DNA of 64,000 nt from Bacteroidota bacterium (GTDB lineage Bacteria; Bacteroidota; Bacteroidia; Chitinophagales; Chitinophagaceae). A program made the translations under genes and the position numbers. The notes beneath the pieces were generated by a model. It was not told the DNA's origin. It searched no databases and saw nothing but the letters and a program-made list of their open reading frames with translations. Position 1 is the first letter of the stretch. Each line of letters opens with the position of its first letter. This document shows, one piece after another, positions 25,611-34,673 of the stretch. The stretch lies in the NCBI GenBank assembly GCA_029560415.1, contig JAKQKY010000362.1:27703-91702 (forward strand). Direction: 5' to 3'.

Positions 25611-26087
25611 TTATTTAACCATGATCTTTAACGTTGACGCATACATGACACGTCCCTGTGCATCCTTGGCGATCACATCAAAAAAGTAAAGATATTCACC
25701 CGATTTCAATTGTTCCCTCACCTGGTTAACCCATAATTGAGGAAGGGGCGTGCTGGTAAACCTGGATGAAGCGATGCTGCTCGTTGGGGTTACTTTGCCC
25801 GACATTTCATCTTCTGTAACAACCCTTCGGTTATATAAAAATTGGTAAGATGTAACGCTGTATACATTCTTTTTGTCATCAACAACTTTCAATGGCAATG
25901 CGATGATGTTTTCAGCTTCAGCTTCGGTTAATGTAACAATAGAATCTATTGCATTGCCCAGGTGTGTGTAGAGCTTGGGCGCCTTGAATTTTTGTGTTTT
26001 TGCAGTAGCTGGTGTTTTTTGTGCGATAACATGGGTTGCTCCAAACAGCAAGCCTATAGATATGAAAAGGAATTTGTTGATGCGCAT
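25611..26087 (-). CDS. Small secreted protein resembling the GldM C-terminal domain
   Basis: 158 residues with a signal peptide (FLFISIGLLFGATHVIAQ, about residue 22). The mature part shows an order of motifs like the last periplasmic domain of GldM/PorM: an N-terminal IDSIVTLTEAEAENI segment, LKVVDDKKNVYSVTSYQFLYNRR, a variable loop, then LKSGEYLYFFDVIAKDAQGRVMYASTLKIMV. GldM is the periplasmic shaft of the T9SS motor. This protein lacks the membrane helix and the first three GldM domains, so any T9SS link is only a suggestion. It stands alone behind the repeat-rich region. Confidence 0.65.
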   Translation of the reverse strand: MRINKFLFISIGLLFGATHVIAQKTPATAKTQKFKAPKLYTHLGNAIDSIVTLTEAEAENIIALPLKVVDDKKNVYSVTSYQFLYNRRVVTEDEMSGKVTPTSSIASSRFTSTPLPQLWVNQVREQLKSGEYLYFFDVIAKDAQGRVMYASTLKIMVK

Positions 26088-26183
26088 GATGATTTGTTTA
26101 TTGTATTGAATAACGAATCTACAAAAGAACGGACTTCAGCCCGAACATTTAACAGTTTATATACGAACTCTTCCTTCAAAAAA

Positions 26184-28808
26184 TTATAGGGTTGCCAGGC
26201 TCTCTTCTATCGCTTTGATCTTTGTTTCAGCATCAGCTTTTTTCTTTTGTTCCAGTTCCAGCACTTCCGGCCTTGCATTGGAAACAAATTTCTCATTGCC
26301 AAGTTTCTTTTCAACCGTTTGCAGAAATCCTTTAAGATGTGTAAGCTCTTTTTCCAGGTCGCTGCGCTGGTGACCGGTATCGATCGGTTGTTCTGTTTCA
26401 ATATAAAATTTATCCTTGCCGATCACCGTGGTGATACATCCCGCAACCGGTTCATTGGTATACTCAATTGATTTGGCATTGACCTGTTTGGCCAGGATAT
26501 TCTCAATATCGCGGTAAGTTGATTCAGTCTCCGTTTGAATATGGAGGCTGATCGTTTCCTTCGGCTTTATCTGTTGTTTATTGCGAACATCCCTAAGGCT
26601 GCTGATTACATCTTTTAAGAGATCTCCTTTTTGCAGGATGGATAGATTCGCCATACCAGCCTGGCTGTATGGTTTCACACAAAGATCATCCTGGCGTTCT
26701 TCCAGCAGATGATAAATCTCTTCTGAGATGAACGGCATGAAAGGGTGGAGGAGCTGCATGAGTTCAGTATAAAAAACAATTGTTTTTTGATAGGTGCCGG
26801 CTTCCATCGGTTGTTCAAATCCCGGTTTCACCCATTCGAGGTACCAGCTGCAGAAATCATCCCAGATCAGCGAATAGATCGTTTTCAAAGCTTCATTCAG
26901 CCTGAACTGTTGCATCATCGCAGCTACATCAACTTTTACCTGGTTGAGCCTGTTCCGGAACCATTCCGTGGCAAAGTCATTTGTCTTCGTATCTGCATCA
27001 CCGGTAGCAACCCTTGCTTCCCACATTTTTACCAGCTTCAGGGCATTCCACATTTTGTTATTAAAATTCCTTCCTTGTTCCAATGCACTTTCATCGAACA
27101 GGATGTCATTTCCTGCCGGTGAAGCGATCATAATACCAAAACGGGTTGCATCTGCACCATATTGGTCTATTAGTCCGAGCAGGTCGGGCGAATTGCCCAA
27201 ACTCTTACTCATTTTCCTGCCTTGTTTATCCCTTACAATGCCCGTGAAATAAACCGCATTGAATGGCTTTTCCTCCATGTATTCAAACCCTGCCATGATC
27301 ATACGGGCTACCCAGAAGAAAATGATCTCCGGGGCGGTCACCAGGGTATTGGTTGGATAGTAATATTTAATGTCTTTATTCCCAGGATCGCTATAGCCTT
27401 TGAATACTTCAAAAGGCCAGAGCCAGGAGGAGAACCAGGTATCCAGGCAATCTTCATCCTGTTTCAGCTGAAGGTTTTTTGTTTCGGGTTGCGCTTCATG
27501 AAGGGCCTCCAGGCTTTCCGACACGTACACGTTGCCGTTATCATCGTACCACGCAGGTATGCGATGGCCCCACCACAGTTGGCGGCTGATGCACCAGTCT
27601 TTGATGTTTTCCATCCAATGACGGTACAGGTTTTTGAATTTGGGCGGATAGAATTGTATCTCTTCATCCATCACCGACTTCAGTGCAGGCGAAGCAATGT
27701 CTTTCATGCTTACCCACCATTGCAGGCTGAGCCTGGGTTCTACAACGGCATCGGTGCGTTCGCTATATCCAACTTCACTGGTATAATCTTCTGTTTTTAG
27801 CAGGTAACCTTTCTCTTCAAGTTCTACAGCAATTTTTTTCCGGGCATCAAATCGGTCAAGTCCAACATAGATCTGCGCTTCCTCATTCAGGGTACCATCT
27901 TCATTAAAAATATCCACTACTTCCAGTCCGTGTTTTTGTCCAAGCTGGTTATCATTCATGTCATGGGCCGGGGTCACTTTCAGGGCACCGGTTCCAAACT
28001 CCATGGTCACGTATTCATCGGTAATGATGGGAATGCGTCTATTGATTAACGGTACCAGGGCAAATTTTCCATGCAGGTGTTTATATCGTTCATCATCGGG
28101 ATGCACGCAGATGGCTGTATCACCCATGATCGTCTCGGGGCGAACAGTTGCAATGGTCACATAACTTTCATTAGCGGTGCCTTCTGTGCCGTCAGCTATC
28201 GCATATTTCAGGAAATAGAGTTTTTGTTTGGTTTCTTTCCTGATCACTTCTTCATCACTCAGCGCAGTTAATGCCTTTACATCCCAGTTGATCATCCGCT
28301 TACCACGATAGATCACCCCTTTTTTATGCAGTTCTACAAAAACTTTTATTACGGAATCATAATAATCCTTGTCCATGGTGAAGCTCGTGCGGTTCCAGTC
28401 GAGGCTGAAGCCAAGCTTTTTCAATTGCTGCAGGATGATGCCACCATATTTTTCTTTCCATTCCCAGGCATACCCTAAAAATTCATCACGGGTAAGAGAC
28501 GATTTGGTGATGCCTCTTTCCCGGAGCATGGCAACCACCTTTGCTTCGGTGGCAATGGAAGCATGATCGGTACCAGGCACCCAGCATGCATTCTTACCCC
28601 TCATCCGGGCGTCGCGTATGAGGATATCCTGGATAGTATTGTTCAGGCAATGCCCCATGTGTAATACGCCCGTTACATTTGGTGGGGGCATTACAATCGT
28701 GTAAGGTTCCCGGTTATCGGGGGTACTGGAAAAATAATTTTTCTCCAACCAATGAGGATACCATTTATTTTCTATGGCCTGGGGCTCGAAATTTTTTGAA
28801 AGTTCCAT
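26184..28808 (-). CDS. valS: Valyl-tRNA synthetase
   Basis: Class I aminoacyl-tRNA synthetase of 874 residues that charges tRNA-Val. The HIGH-type motif is HMGH in PPPNVTGVLHMGHCLNNT, and the KMSKS motif is intact (GRKMSKSLGNSPD). The editing domain (GTGALKVTPAHDMND), the anticodon-binding region and the C-terminal coiled-coil arm (DLEKELTHLKGFLQTVEKKLGNEKFVSNA) are present. The ATG at 28808 (MELSKNFEPQAIENKWYPHW) is the usual start. A TACCTTCG box on the minus strand (28841-28834) is one mismatch from the -7 consensus. Confidence 0.97.
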   Translation of the reverse strand: MELSKNFEPQAIENKWYPHWLEKNYFSSTPDNREPYTIVMPPPNVTGVLHMGHCLNNTIQDILIRDARMRGKNACWVPGTDHASIATEAKVVAMLRERGITKSSLTRDEFLGYAWEWKEKYGGIILQQLKKLGFSLDWNRTSFTMDKDYYDSVIKVFVELHKKGVIYRGKRMINWDVKALTALSDEEVIRKETKQKLYFLKYAIADGTEGTANESYVTIATVRPETIMGDTAICVHPDDERYKHLHGKFALVPLINRRIPIITDEYVTMEFGTGALKVTPAHDMNDNQLGQKHGLEVVDIFNEDGTLNEEAQIYVGLDRFDARKKIAVELEEKGYLLKTEDYTSEVGYSERTDAVVEPRLSLQWWVSMKDIASPALKSVMDEEIQFYPPKFKNLYRHWMENIKDWCISRQLWWGHRIPAWYDDNGNVYVSESLEALHEAQPETKNLQLKQDEDCLDTWFSSWLWPFEVFKGYSDPGNKDIKYYYPTNTLVTAPEIIFFWVARMIMAGFEYMEEKPFNAVYFTGIVRDKQGRKMSKSLGNSPDLLGLIDQYGADATRFGIMIASPAGNDILFDESALEQGRNFNNKMWNALKLVKMWEARVATGDADTKTNDFATEWFRNRLNQVKVDVAAMMQQFRLNEALKTIYSLIWDDFCSWYLEWVKPGFEQPMEAGTYQKTIVFYTELMQLLHPFMPFISEEIYHLLEERQDDLCVKPYSQAGMANLSILQKGDLLKDVISSLRDVRNKQQIKPKETISLHIQTETESTYRDIENILAKQVNAKSIEYTNEPVAGCITTVIGKDKFYIETEQPIDTGHQRSDLEKELTHLKGFLQTVEKKLGNEKFVSNARPEVLELEQKKKADAETKIKAIEESLATL

Positions 28809-29022
28809 TCGCTAAAAGCTTTTTACAAGTTTGCGAAGGTACAAAAATGCAGTTACTAACGGCCATGAGGGCCTTTTACCTTTAATTTTTAACTTGTTCA
28901 GGCTGAATGCTTTTGACGCATGCCCTGAACGGTTGGAAAATATCGTTAATAAAACTAATATTGCAGGGCTCTTTTGGGTTTCCCATATCATCAAGCCTGG
29001 ATACCCTGAGCGATATTGTCAG

Positions 29023-30228
29023 ATGAAATTGATTAAGCCTATCCCATTGTTGAATTGGAAAAACTGGTTGCAGCTTATGTTGCTGACCCTACTGCTTTTT
29101 TTTGCATTCCTTTTTTACAATAATGGCAATTTTGTTTTAGACGGAGAAGAAAGTCTGCTGACCAGGATGGATATCGGCCGGGAAATGCTCCTGCCCAAAA
29201 CCTACAAAGCGCCTTATCGTTTCATATTCATCAATGTGGGTAAAGATCTTCAACTTACAAAAGATGATTACGGAGCGGATAATGTGATTACCGACCGTGA
29301 AAAACTGGCGTCCTTTTTTCAACTGCTCAACAATCACAATAAGCATAAGTATCTGTTAGCAGACCTGGTGTTCGATCTGCCTGCAGACAATGACAGCCTG
29401 TTGGAAAAAGAATTGCCCCGGTTGCAAAAGGTTATTTTTCCGAAACACCTGGGCGATTCGGGACTTTTGCCTTCTGTCTTTTCAGTTCCTTCTGCCATCG
29501 CCGATTATAATACCAGCAATAAGAAATTCAGCAAGTTCAGGCTGATGTATGGTGATTCGCTGAAAACGTTGCCGGTGGCCATTCACGAAGCACTGGAGGG
29601 TGTAACATATAAGGTTAAACGCGGATCGTTGTATTGCAATGGTAAATATAACCTGCATACCATACCTCCCCGGTATTTTATCAGGCCCTACCAATTGCAG
29701 ACCGCAAAGCAGTATCCTTATTTCAACCTGGGTGATCTGCTGGTACTCGCCAACGATAGTACTTTTTATGACCAGTTCCTGGAAGACAGGTTCATTGTGC
29801 TTGGTAATTTTGATACTGATATTCATATAACTCCGATCGGGAAAATGCCAGGAGTGCTCATCCTGCTCAATACCTATCTTTCTTTGAAGGATGGCAGGGC
29901 TCAGCCCTCTATCGCCTGGTTCACCATGATTTTTGTAATTTTCTTTATCATAAACCTGTATGTATTTTTTGGTAAGAAACCTGAACCTAAAAAGACGGAT
30001 CATAAAACCTGGTGGCAATTGTTCATATATAACCTGTTGAATGGGATCCTTGCCAATTTTGTATCCATCGCCGGGTTATGCCTGATGATCACGATTCTTT
30101 CAGATTTTATTTTCCATATTAAGCCATATACATTTATTATATTTATGTATATTATAATATGGCAAGGCATTTTAAAATATTACCAGGTATGGAAAAAGCA
30201 ACAACAACCAGCGCAAAAGTCAGCCTGA
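29023..30228 (+). CDS. CHASE2-domain membrane protein without an output domain
   Basis: About 401 residues. One N-terminal helix (about 16-35), a large extracytoplasmic CHASE2-like domain (YRFIFINVGKDLQLTKDD; KYLLADLVFDLPADND; the closing EDRFIVLGNFDTDIHITPIGKMPGVLILLNTYLSL, typical for CHASE2), then three C-terminal helices (from about 300). CHASE2 normally senses an unknown signal for kinases or cyclases; here no kinase, GGDEF or cyclase part follows. The track ORF starts 64 codons earlier, but the ATG at 29023 gives the normal cytosolic start. It overlaps the next gene by 40 nt and heads the caspase cluster. Confidence 0.82.
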   Translation: MKLIKPIPLLNWKNWLQLMLLTLLLFFAFLFYNNGNFVLDGEESLLTRMDIGREMLLPKTYKAPYRFIFINVGKDLQLTKDDYGADNVITDREKLASFFQLLNNHNKHKYLLADLVFDLPADNDSLLEKELPRLQKVIFPKHLGDSGLLPSVFSVPSAIADYNTSNKKFSKFRLMYGDSLKTLPVAIHEALEGVTYKVKRGSLYCNGKYNLHTIPPRYFIRPYQLQTAKQYPYFNLGDLLVLANDSTFYDQFLEDRFIVLGNFDTDIHITPIGKMPGVLILLNTYLSLKDGRAQPSIAWFTMIFVIFFIINLYVFFGKKPEPKKTDHKTWWQLFIYNLLNGILANFVSIAGLCLMITILSDFIFHIKPYTFIIFMYIIIWQGILKYYQVWKKQQQPAQKSA

Positions 30229-31016
30229 TCCTTTTTGTTGGTCTTTTTATCTGTTTCAGTTCCCTGGCCCAGGAGATCTATTTTGTAACACTGGTCAAAG
30301 GCGACATAAAGAAAAATAATGCAACAGCAGTTAAAGTGGGCGATAAGATTCCGTTCCAGGAAAAGCTTGTTTTTGCCAATAAGAACTGCAAAATGATCCT
30401 GCTTCATCCTCAAAAAGGACGTTTTGTGGTAGAGCCTGGAACCATTACACCCCAGGCGACCGGCGAATACTTTGTTTACCTGAAAAGCAGTCTCCATCTC
30501 AGCAATGAAAAATTAAAACTCAGTTCACGTGGGGACGCCGACCTGGATGAATTCTTTATCACTAATCCTTCTGTTAATAAGAACCTATTGTTTGTAGGTG
30601 ATACCAAGATCGCCCTGGATAATTCGAAGTACTTGATCAAAGACCCGGTAAATGATTTCTTTTTTCTTCAATACACACCGGCGAATGGCAAACCGATGAA
30701 TAAGAAACTCACGGTAACGCATGATAGCCTGTTGATCAGCCGGTCAGATTTTATGTTCAACGGCGCAGAACCTGCAGAAAATAGCGAAGTGAAAATAGGT
30801 TTCATGCAATACTATTCAACCGAGAAAAAGATGACCAGGATCGCTTCCTTTTCACCGGTATTCATGAGCATAGCAGATTGTAAAGCCATCATCGCAGCCA
30901 TTCAGCAAACCATTTCCGATAAGGATAAAGCTTTCGAAGAGGTGCTCACGCAGTTGTATTATAACTACGGCAAGCCAGATAAAGCGAGCATGAAATTGCT
31001 AAGCGAACAGCGTTGA
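30189..31016 (+). CDS. Secreted FecR-like protein of the caspase cluster
   Basis: 275 residues with a signal peptide (LILFVGLFICFSSLAQ, ending at about residue 28). The start of the mature protein reads VTLVKGDIKKNNATAVKVGDKI..LVFANKNCKMILLHPQKGRFVVEPGTI, an arrangement like the FecR beta fold. The rest (about 110-275) is not recognised and ends in a helical segment. FecR-like domains are often linked to CHASE2. The first ATG inside the frame that gives the signal peptide is 30189. It overlaps the CHASE2 gene by 40 nt and is followed after 35 nt by the first caspase gene, so these three form an operon. Confidence 0.65.
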   Translation: MEKATTTSAKVSLILFVGLFICFSSLAQEIYFVTLVKGDIKKNNATAVKVGDKIPFQEKLVFANKNCKMILLHPQKGRFVVEPGTITPQATGEYFVYLKSSLHLSNEKLKLSSRGDADLDEFFITNPSVNKNLLFVGDTKIALDNSKYLIKDPVNDFFFLQYTPANGKPMNKKLTVTHDSLLISRSDFMFNGAEPAENSEVKIGFMQYYSTEKKMTRIASFSPVFMSIADCKAIIAAIQQTISDKDKAFEEVLTQLYYNYGKPDKASMKLLSEQR

Positions 31017-31051
31017 CAGGATACCTGAATATTCTTCTAAAACATTTCCCC

Positions 31052-33250
31052 ATGCGAAAGTTTATTATCCTGATTCTCCTTTCTGGTTGTGTGATTCAAT
31101 ATGGCCAGGCTCAATCCAGGTTTACGGGTAATCTTCAAAAGGTTGTCAAAATCCAATTTCATAAAGGATCAAATTTTAAAGGCAGCTTTACCCAAACAGG
31201 CCAAACTGAATGGACACAAACCAATAACCTTGGCACAACTATTTTCCAGGAAACCAGTCGCAGCAATGGTAAAATATTTCTAAAGATCTCCGGCGTAGAA
31301 TATTATTTTGATTTAAATGAAATGCGGTGGTTCAAGATAATGGGTAACAGGTTGACCAGTTTCATTGCATACATCGACGGGATAGAAGAGGGCTCTATTG
31401 CCAACAATGCTAACATAGCCAATACATTTATCAAAGTGCCCGATAAAAATCCTGTAACGGTAAAAGACTTTACAGATCGGGCTAAATTATATGAAGAGCG
31501 GAGTGAACTTTCGTTGGCCATAAGGGATTACACTTCTGCCATCCAGATGTCTTCCGGTTGGGAATTGTTGATCAAAAGAGCTGGCCTGTATGAAAAAGCC
31601 GGTCAGATAGAGGATGCAAAGGAAGATTATGAAACAGCGGTGGATTTATACCCCAATGAGTTCACGTATACGAACCGTGGTATTTTTCGTTCAAACAATG
31701 GAATGCCGGAAGAAGCACTATCAGATTTTAAAAAAGCCCTTGAAATAATGCCCGGTGATTATTGGGCGATGGGTTATATCGTAATCCCTTATATACAACT
31801 TGGTGAATTTAATCTGGCAGCTGAATCTTTAACAAATTATAAAGCTAAGTTTGGAAGATCCATGTGGGGATCAGATTTTTATCGTTTTTTTACGATATAT
31901 CTCGAGGCTGTAGAATTTATTGCGATGAATAACTTTTATGCTGCAGAATTTAAAATTAAAGAAGCTGAGAAAACATACTTTGAACAACGTAATGCGGGTG
32001 GTTTCAAAGAAATCAGGGATGCACAAAAAATGCGGTATGCCGATATCCTTTCATTAAAAGGTTATATCTGTGAGCAGATGAAAAAACCTGATGAAGCCAA
32101 AAAATACTATACTCAATCACTGATCATCAATCCAACACAAACTAGCGTGAAGGCAGGTTTGAGCCGACTTGTAGATCTGCGAAAAAATCTGTCTGCAAAT
32201 GATCAAACTGCCCCCGAGATCAATATCCTGGAACCGGCAACAGAAAAAACGGTTAGCATTGAATCTGCCAATAAAGCCGGTTTTTTGCTTATAAGAGGCA
32301 AAGCGATAGACCAGGCAGGCATTAAAAAGATACTGATCAATAATATTCCTGTAAACGTAGAAGAGAATGGATATTTTGAGAAAAAAGTTGAATTAAAAAT
32401 CGGCAGCAACGACTTTTCGGTACTGGCAGAAGATAATAAGGGCAATAAGTCTTCGCAAAAAATAAACATCCAGGCAGTTGCAGCAAAAGTAAAACCTGAA
32501 GTGAAAGAAGATATTTCTCTGGATATACCTGAATTGGAACAAGATGCTGTTTTTCATGCTGTACTGATTGCAGAAAATGATTACCGGGATGATGAAATAC
32601 CCGATCTTAATGGCCCGGCAAAAGATATGCGCAGAATATATGCATTGCTAACGGAGACGTATACCTTTGATCCTAAGAATGTAGACACCTTTGTGAATGC
32701 TTCCCGCCAACAGATCCTGGAGAAGCTTATTATAAAAACAAACCAGTTGAAAGAGAAAGACAATCTCTTTATTTTTTACGCAGGGCATGGACAGCTTAAG
32801 AAAAAAGCTGATGCACCTGAATCAGGATTTTTGGTTCCCAGTGATGCAAAGTTTAATAAATTGGAAACCTATATCAGCAGTGAAGACCTTGTAAATACGA
32901 TTAAGAATTGCGATGCACAACATATCCTGTTTACAGCAGATGCCTGTTTTGCAGGAGCATTATTCCGAAGCCTGCCTTCTGATGCGCCAGACCAGGTGCA
33001 GGAAGCATACCGTGATAAAAGCCGCAAACTTCTGACCAGTGGTAACCGACAATCGGTACCCGATGAAAGTGATTTTATGAAATATTTCAGCAATGCACTT
33101 CATGGAAACCAAAAGCACTATGTTACGGCTGAGCAATTGGTTGATTCTTTTAAAAATGAATACAATTCTTCATCGCATCAACGCCTGCAATATAAACCGA
33201 TCCTGGGGTCTGATGAAGGTGGCGCTTTTGTATTTATTAAAAGAAAGTAA
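31052..33250 (+). CDS. Secreted caspase-family protease with TPR and Ig-like domains
   Basis: About 732 residues. Signal peptide (FIILILLSGCVIQYGQAQ), a novel N-terminal domain (about 23-100; FKGSFTQTGQTEWTQ.. and YYFDLNEM) shared with the next genes, a TPR region (about 137-385), an Ig-like domain (about 395-480; PEINILEPATEKT..GIKKILINN), and a C14 caspase-like domain (about 500-732). The catalytic His is in FYAGHG (His579) and the Cys in ADACFAG (Cys632). The Cys in the signal peptide (LSGC) resembles a lipobox, but AQ cleavage fits its relatives better. The ATG at 31052 is chosen for the signal peptide. The target is unknown. Confidence 0.85.
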   Translation: MRKFIILILLSGCVIQYGQAQSRFTGNLQKVVKIQFHKGSNFKGSFTQTGQTEWTQTNNLGTTIFQETSRSNGKIFLKISGVEYYFDLNEMRWFKIMGNRLTSFIAYIDGIEEGSIANNANIANTFIKVPDKNPVTVKDFTDRAKLYEERSELSLAIRDYTSAIQMSSGWELLIKRAGLYEKAGQIEDAKEDYETAVDLYPNEFTYTNRGIFRSNNGMPEEALSDFKKALEIMPGDYWAMGYIVIPYIQLGEFNLAAESLTNYKAKFGRSMWGSDFYRFFTIYLEAVEFIAMNNFYAAEFKIKEAEKTYFEQRNAGGFKEIRDAQKMRYADILSLKGYICEQMKKPDEAKKYYTQSLIINPTQTSVKAGLSRLVDLRKNLSANDQTAPEINILEPATEKTVSIESANKAGFLLIRGKAIDQAGIKKILINNIPVNVEENGYFEKKVELKIGSNDFSVLAEDNKGNKSSQKINIQAVAAKVKPEVKEDISLDIPELEQDAVFHAVLIAENDYRDDEIPDLNGPAKDMRRIYALLTETYTFDPKNVDTFVNASRQQILEKLIIKTNQLKEKDNLFIFYAGHGQLKKKADAPESGFLVPSDAKFNKLETYISSEDLVNTIKNCDAQHILFTADACFAGALFRSLPSDAPDQVQEAYRDKSRKLLTSGNRQSVPDESDFMKYFSNALHGNQKHYVTAEQLVDSFKNEYNSSSHQRLQYKPILGSDEGGAFVFIKRK

Positions 33251-33253
33251 AAC

Positions 33254-33284
33254 TTGCTGATTCTGTAAATTATAGTTATCTTTT
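33254..33284 (+). promoter_or_regulatory. Predicted promoter of the second and third caspase genes
   Basis: TTG (33254-33256), a 20-nt spacer and TATCTTTT (33277-33284), one mismatch from TAnnTTTG. It begins 3 nt after the stop of the first caspase gene and would give a leader of about 90 nt. Confidence 0.4.
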
Positions 33285-33381
33285 CTCTAATATGAAATGG
33301 GCTCTTGGCCTCTCTGCATATTTTATTTAAACAGAATACCGGGATCTCCTGAGAACTTATATAAAACATAAGTAGATCATT

Positions 33382-34641
33382 ATGCTTAAGAAAAGTATCG
33401 GCTGGCATTCAAGACTTATTTTAGTAATGCTGGCTACCATTTCCCTCCATGTATCGTATGCCCAGTTTACCATGCAGCAAAAAAAGCCACCGCCAACGTA
33501 TAAAGGCAACCTGGATGCGGTGGTTAGTGTTAAATATGGAGCCATTATGTTATCAAAGAAAGTAAAGGGGCAATTTTTGATGACCGGTGATCACGAATGG
33601 ACACAATATGGTGGAGACAGCAATGTTATCTGGCGGGAACTGGTTCGCAAAGACAATGGAATTTTACTGGTAGATAATACTGGCGAAAAACAGGTTGAAT
33701 TGGACCTGGCAGAGATGCAGGTGAACAAGGTCGGAAAAGGAAGTGGAACTTCCATCATGCACGGGATCAAGGAAGTGAAGGAAGGTGTTTTGCCGGGAGA
33801 GCAACCGAATACAGAAATGGCCAACCAACCAGGGACGGATATCAATAATCCTACTTCACCATCGTTCACACAAAGCCCGGTAAAAGAAGCAGAGATCATA
33901 CCGGATATCCCTGAGATGAAAGAAACCCCGGTATTTCATGCCATCCTCATTGCAGAAAATAATTATGCTGATAAAGGATTCAATAGCTTACCCGGTACGG
34001 TGAGGGATATGCGAAAATTGTATAACCTGCTTACCACGTCATATTCCTTTTTACCCGGGAATACCGATACACTGGTAAATGCCAGCCGGGAAAAGATTCT
34101 GAGCACGCTCAATGCCAAGACCAAGAAGTTGACTGAAAATGATAATCTCTTTATCTTTTATGCAGGGCATGGTTGGGTGAAGCCTATTGCGGATGCAGGC
34201 AGCAAGGAGGAAGGATTCCTGATTCCCTGTGATGCGGTAAAAGATGATGAGATCACCTTCATCAACAGCGATGACATTGTACGTATTCTTAACAGGGGAA
34301 GCAAGGCAAAACATATTTTATTTACTGCAGATGCCTGTTTTGCAGGTAGCCTTTTCCGTGATGTAACATCTGATGCGCCACTTACTGTAAAAGATGCCTA
34401 TAAGGATAAAAGCCGCCGTTTATTGTCGAGTGGTAACCGGCAAACCGTTCCCGATGAAAGTGAATTTGTAGCTAACCTGGAACGGGCCCTTCAACAAAAT
34501 CAATCAAAATACATCACTGCCGAACAGCTTGTAGATGGCTTTAAACAAAAGTATATGGAGAAAACAAATATGAGGTTACAGTATTATCCGATCCAGGGGG
34601 TTGGCGATATGGGTGGCCAGTTTGTATTTATTCATCAATAA
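33382..34641 (+). CDS. Secreted caspase-family protease, short form (copy 2)
   Basis: 419 residues: signal peptide (LILVMLATISLHVSYAQ), the shared N-terminal domain (about 40-125; KGQFLMTGDHEWTQ and VELDLAEMQ), a low-complexity linker rich in Asn, Pro and Thr, and a caspase domain beginning IPEMKETPVFHAILIAENNY. The dyad is His263 (FYAGHGW) and Cys319 (ADACFAGSLF); a basic-acidic KDKSRRLLSSGNRQTVPDESEF follows. It lacks the TPR and Ig-like parts of copy 1. The caspase domain is much closer to copy 3 than to copy 1. It lies 131 nt after copy 1 and 32 nt before copy 3. Confidence 0.85.
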   Translation: MLKKSIGWHSRLILVMLATISLHVSYAQFTMQQKKPPPTYKGNLDAVVSVKYGAIMLSKKVKGQFLMTGDHEWTQYGGDSNVIWRELVRKDNGILLVDNTGEKQVELDLAEMQVNKVGKGSGTSIMHGIKEVKEGVLPGEQPNTEMANQPGTDINNPTSPSFTQSPVKEAEIIPDIPEMKETPVFHAILIAENNYADKGFNSLPGTVRDMRKLYNLLTTSYSFLPGNTDTLVNASREKILSTLNAKTKKLTENDNLFIFYAGHGWVKPIADAGSKEEGFLIPCDAVKDDEITFINSDDIVRILNRGSKAKHILFTADACFAGSLFRDVTSDAPLTVKDAYKDKSRRLLSSGNRQTVPDESEFVANLERALQQNQSKYITAEQLVDGFKQKYMEKTNMRLQYYPIQGVGDMGGQFVFIHQ

Positions 34642-34673
34642 TTCAATTCCAGGTATTCAATAAATATATTGTT

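Noticed and set aside
28897-28935. Imperfect inverted repeat GTTCAGG...CCTGAAC upstream of the CHASE2 gene as a terminator
   Set aside because: The loop is long, the inner pairing is interrupted, and no T-run follows on either strand.
28831-29022. N-terminal extension of 64 residues on the CHASE2 protein in the ORF track
   Set aside because: It begins almost at the divergent valS start, has no homology-like features, and the ATG at 29023 gives a normal membrane-protein N-terminus.
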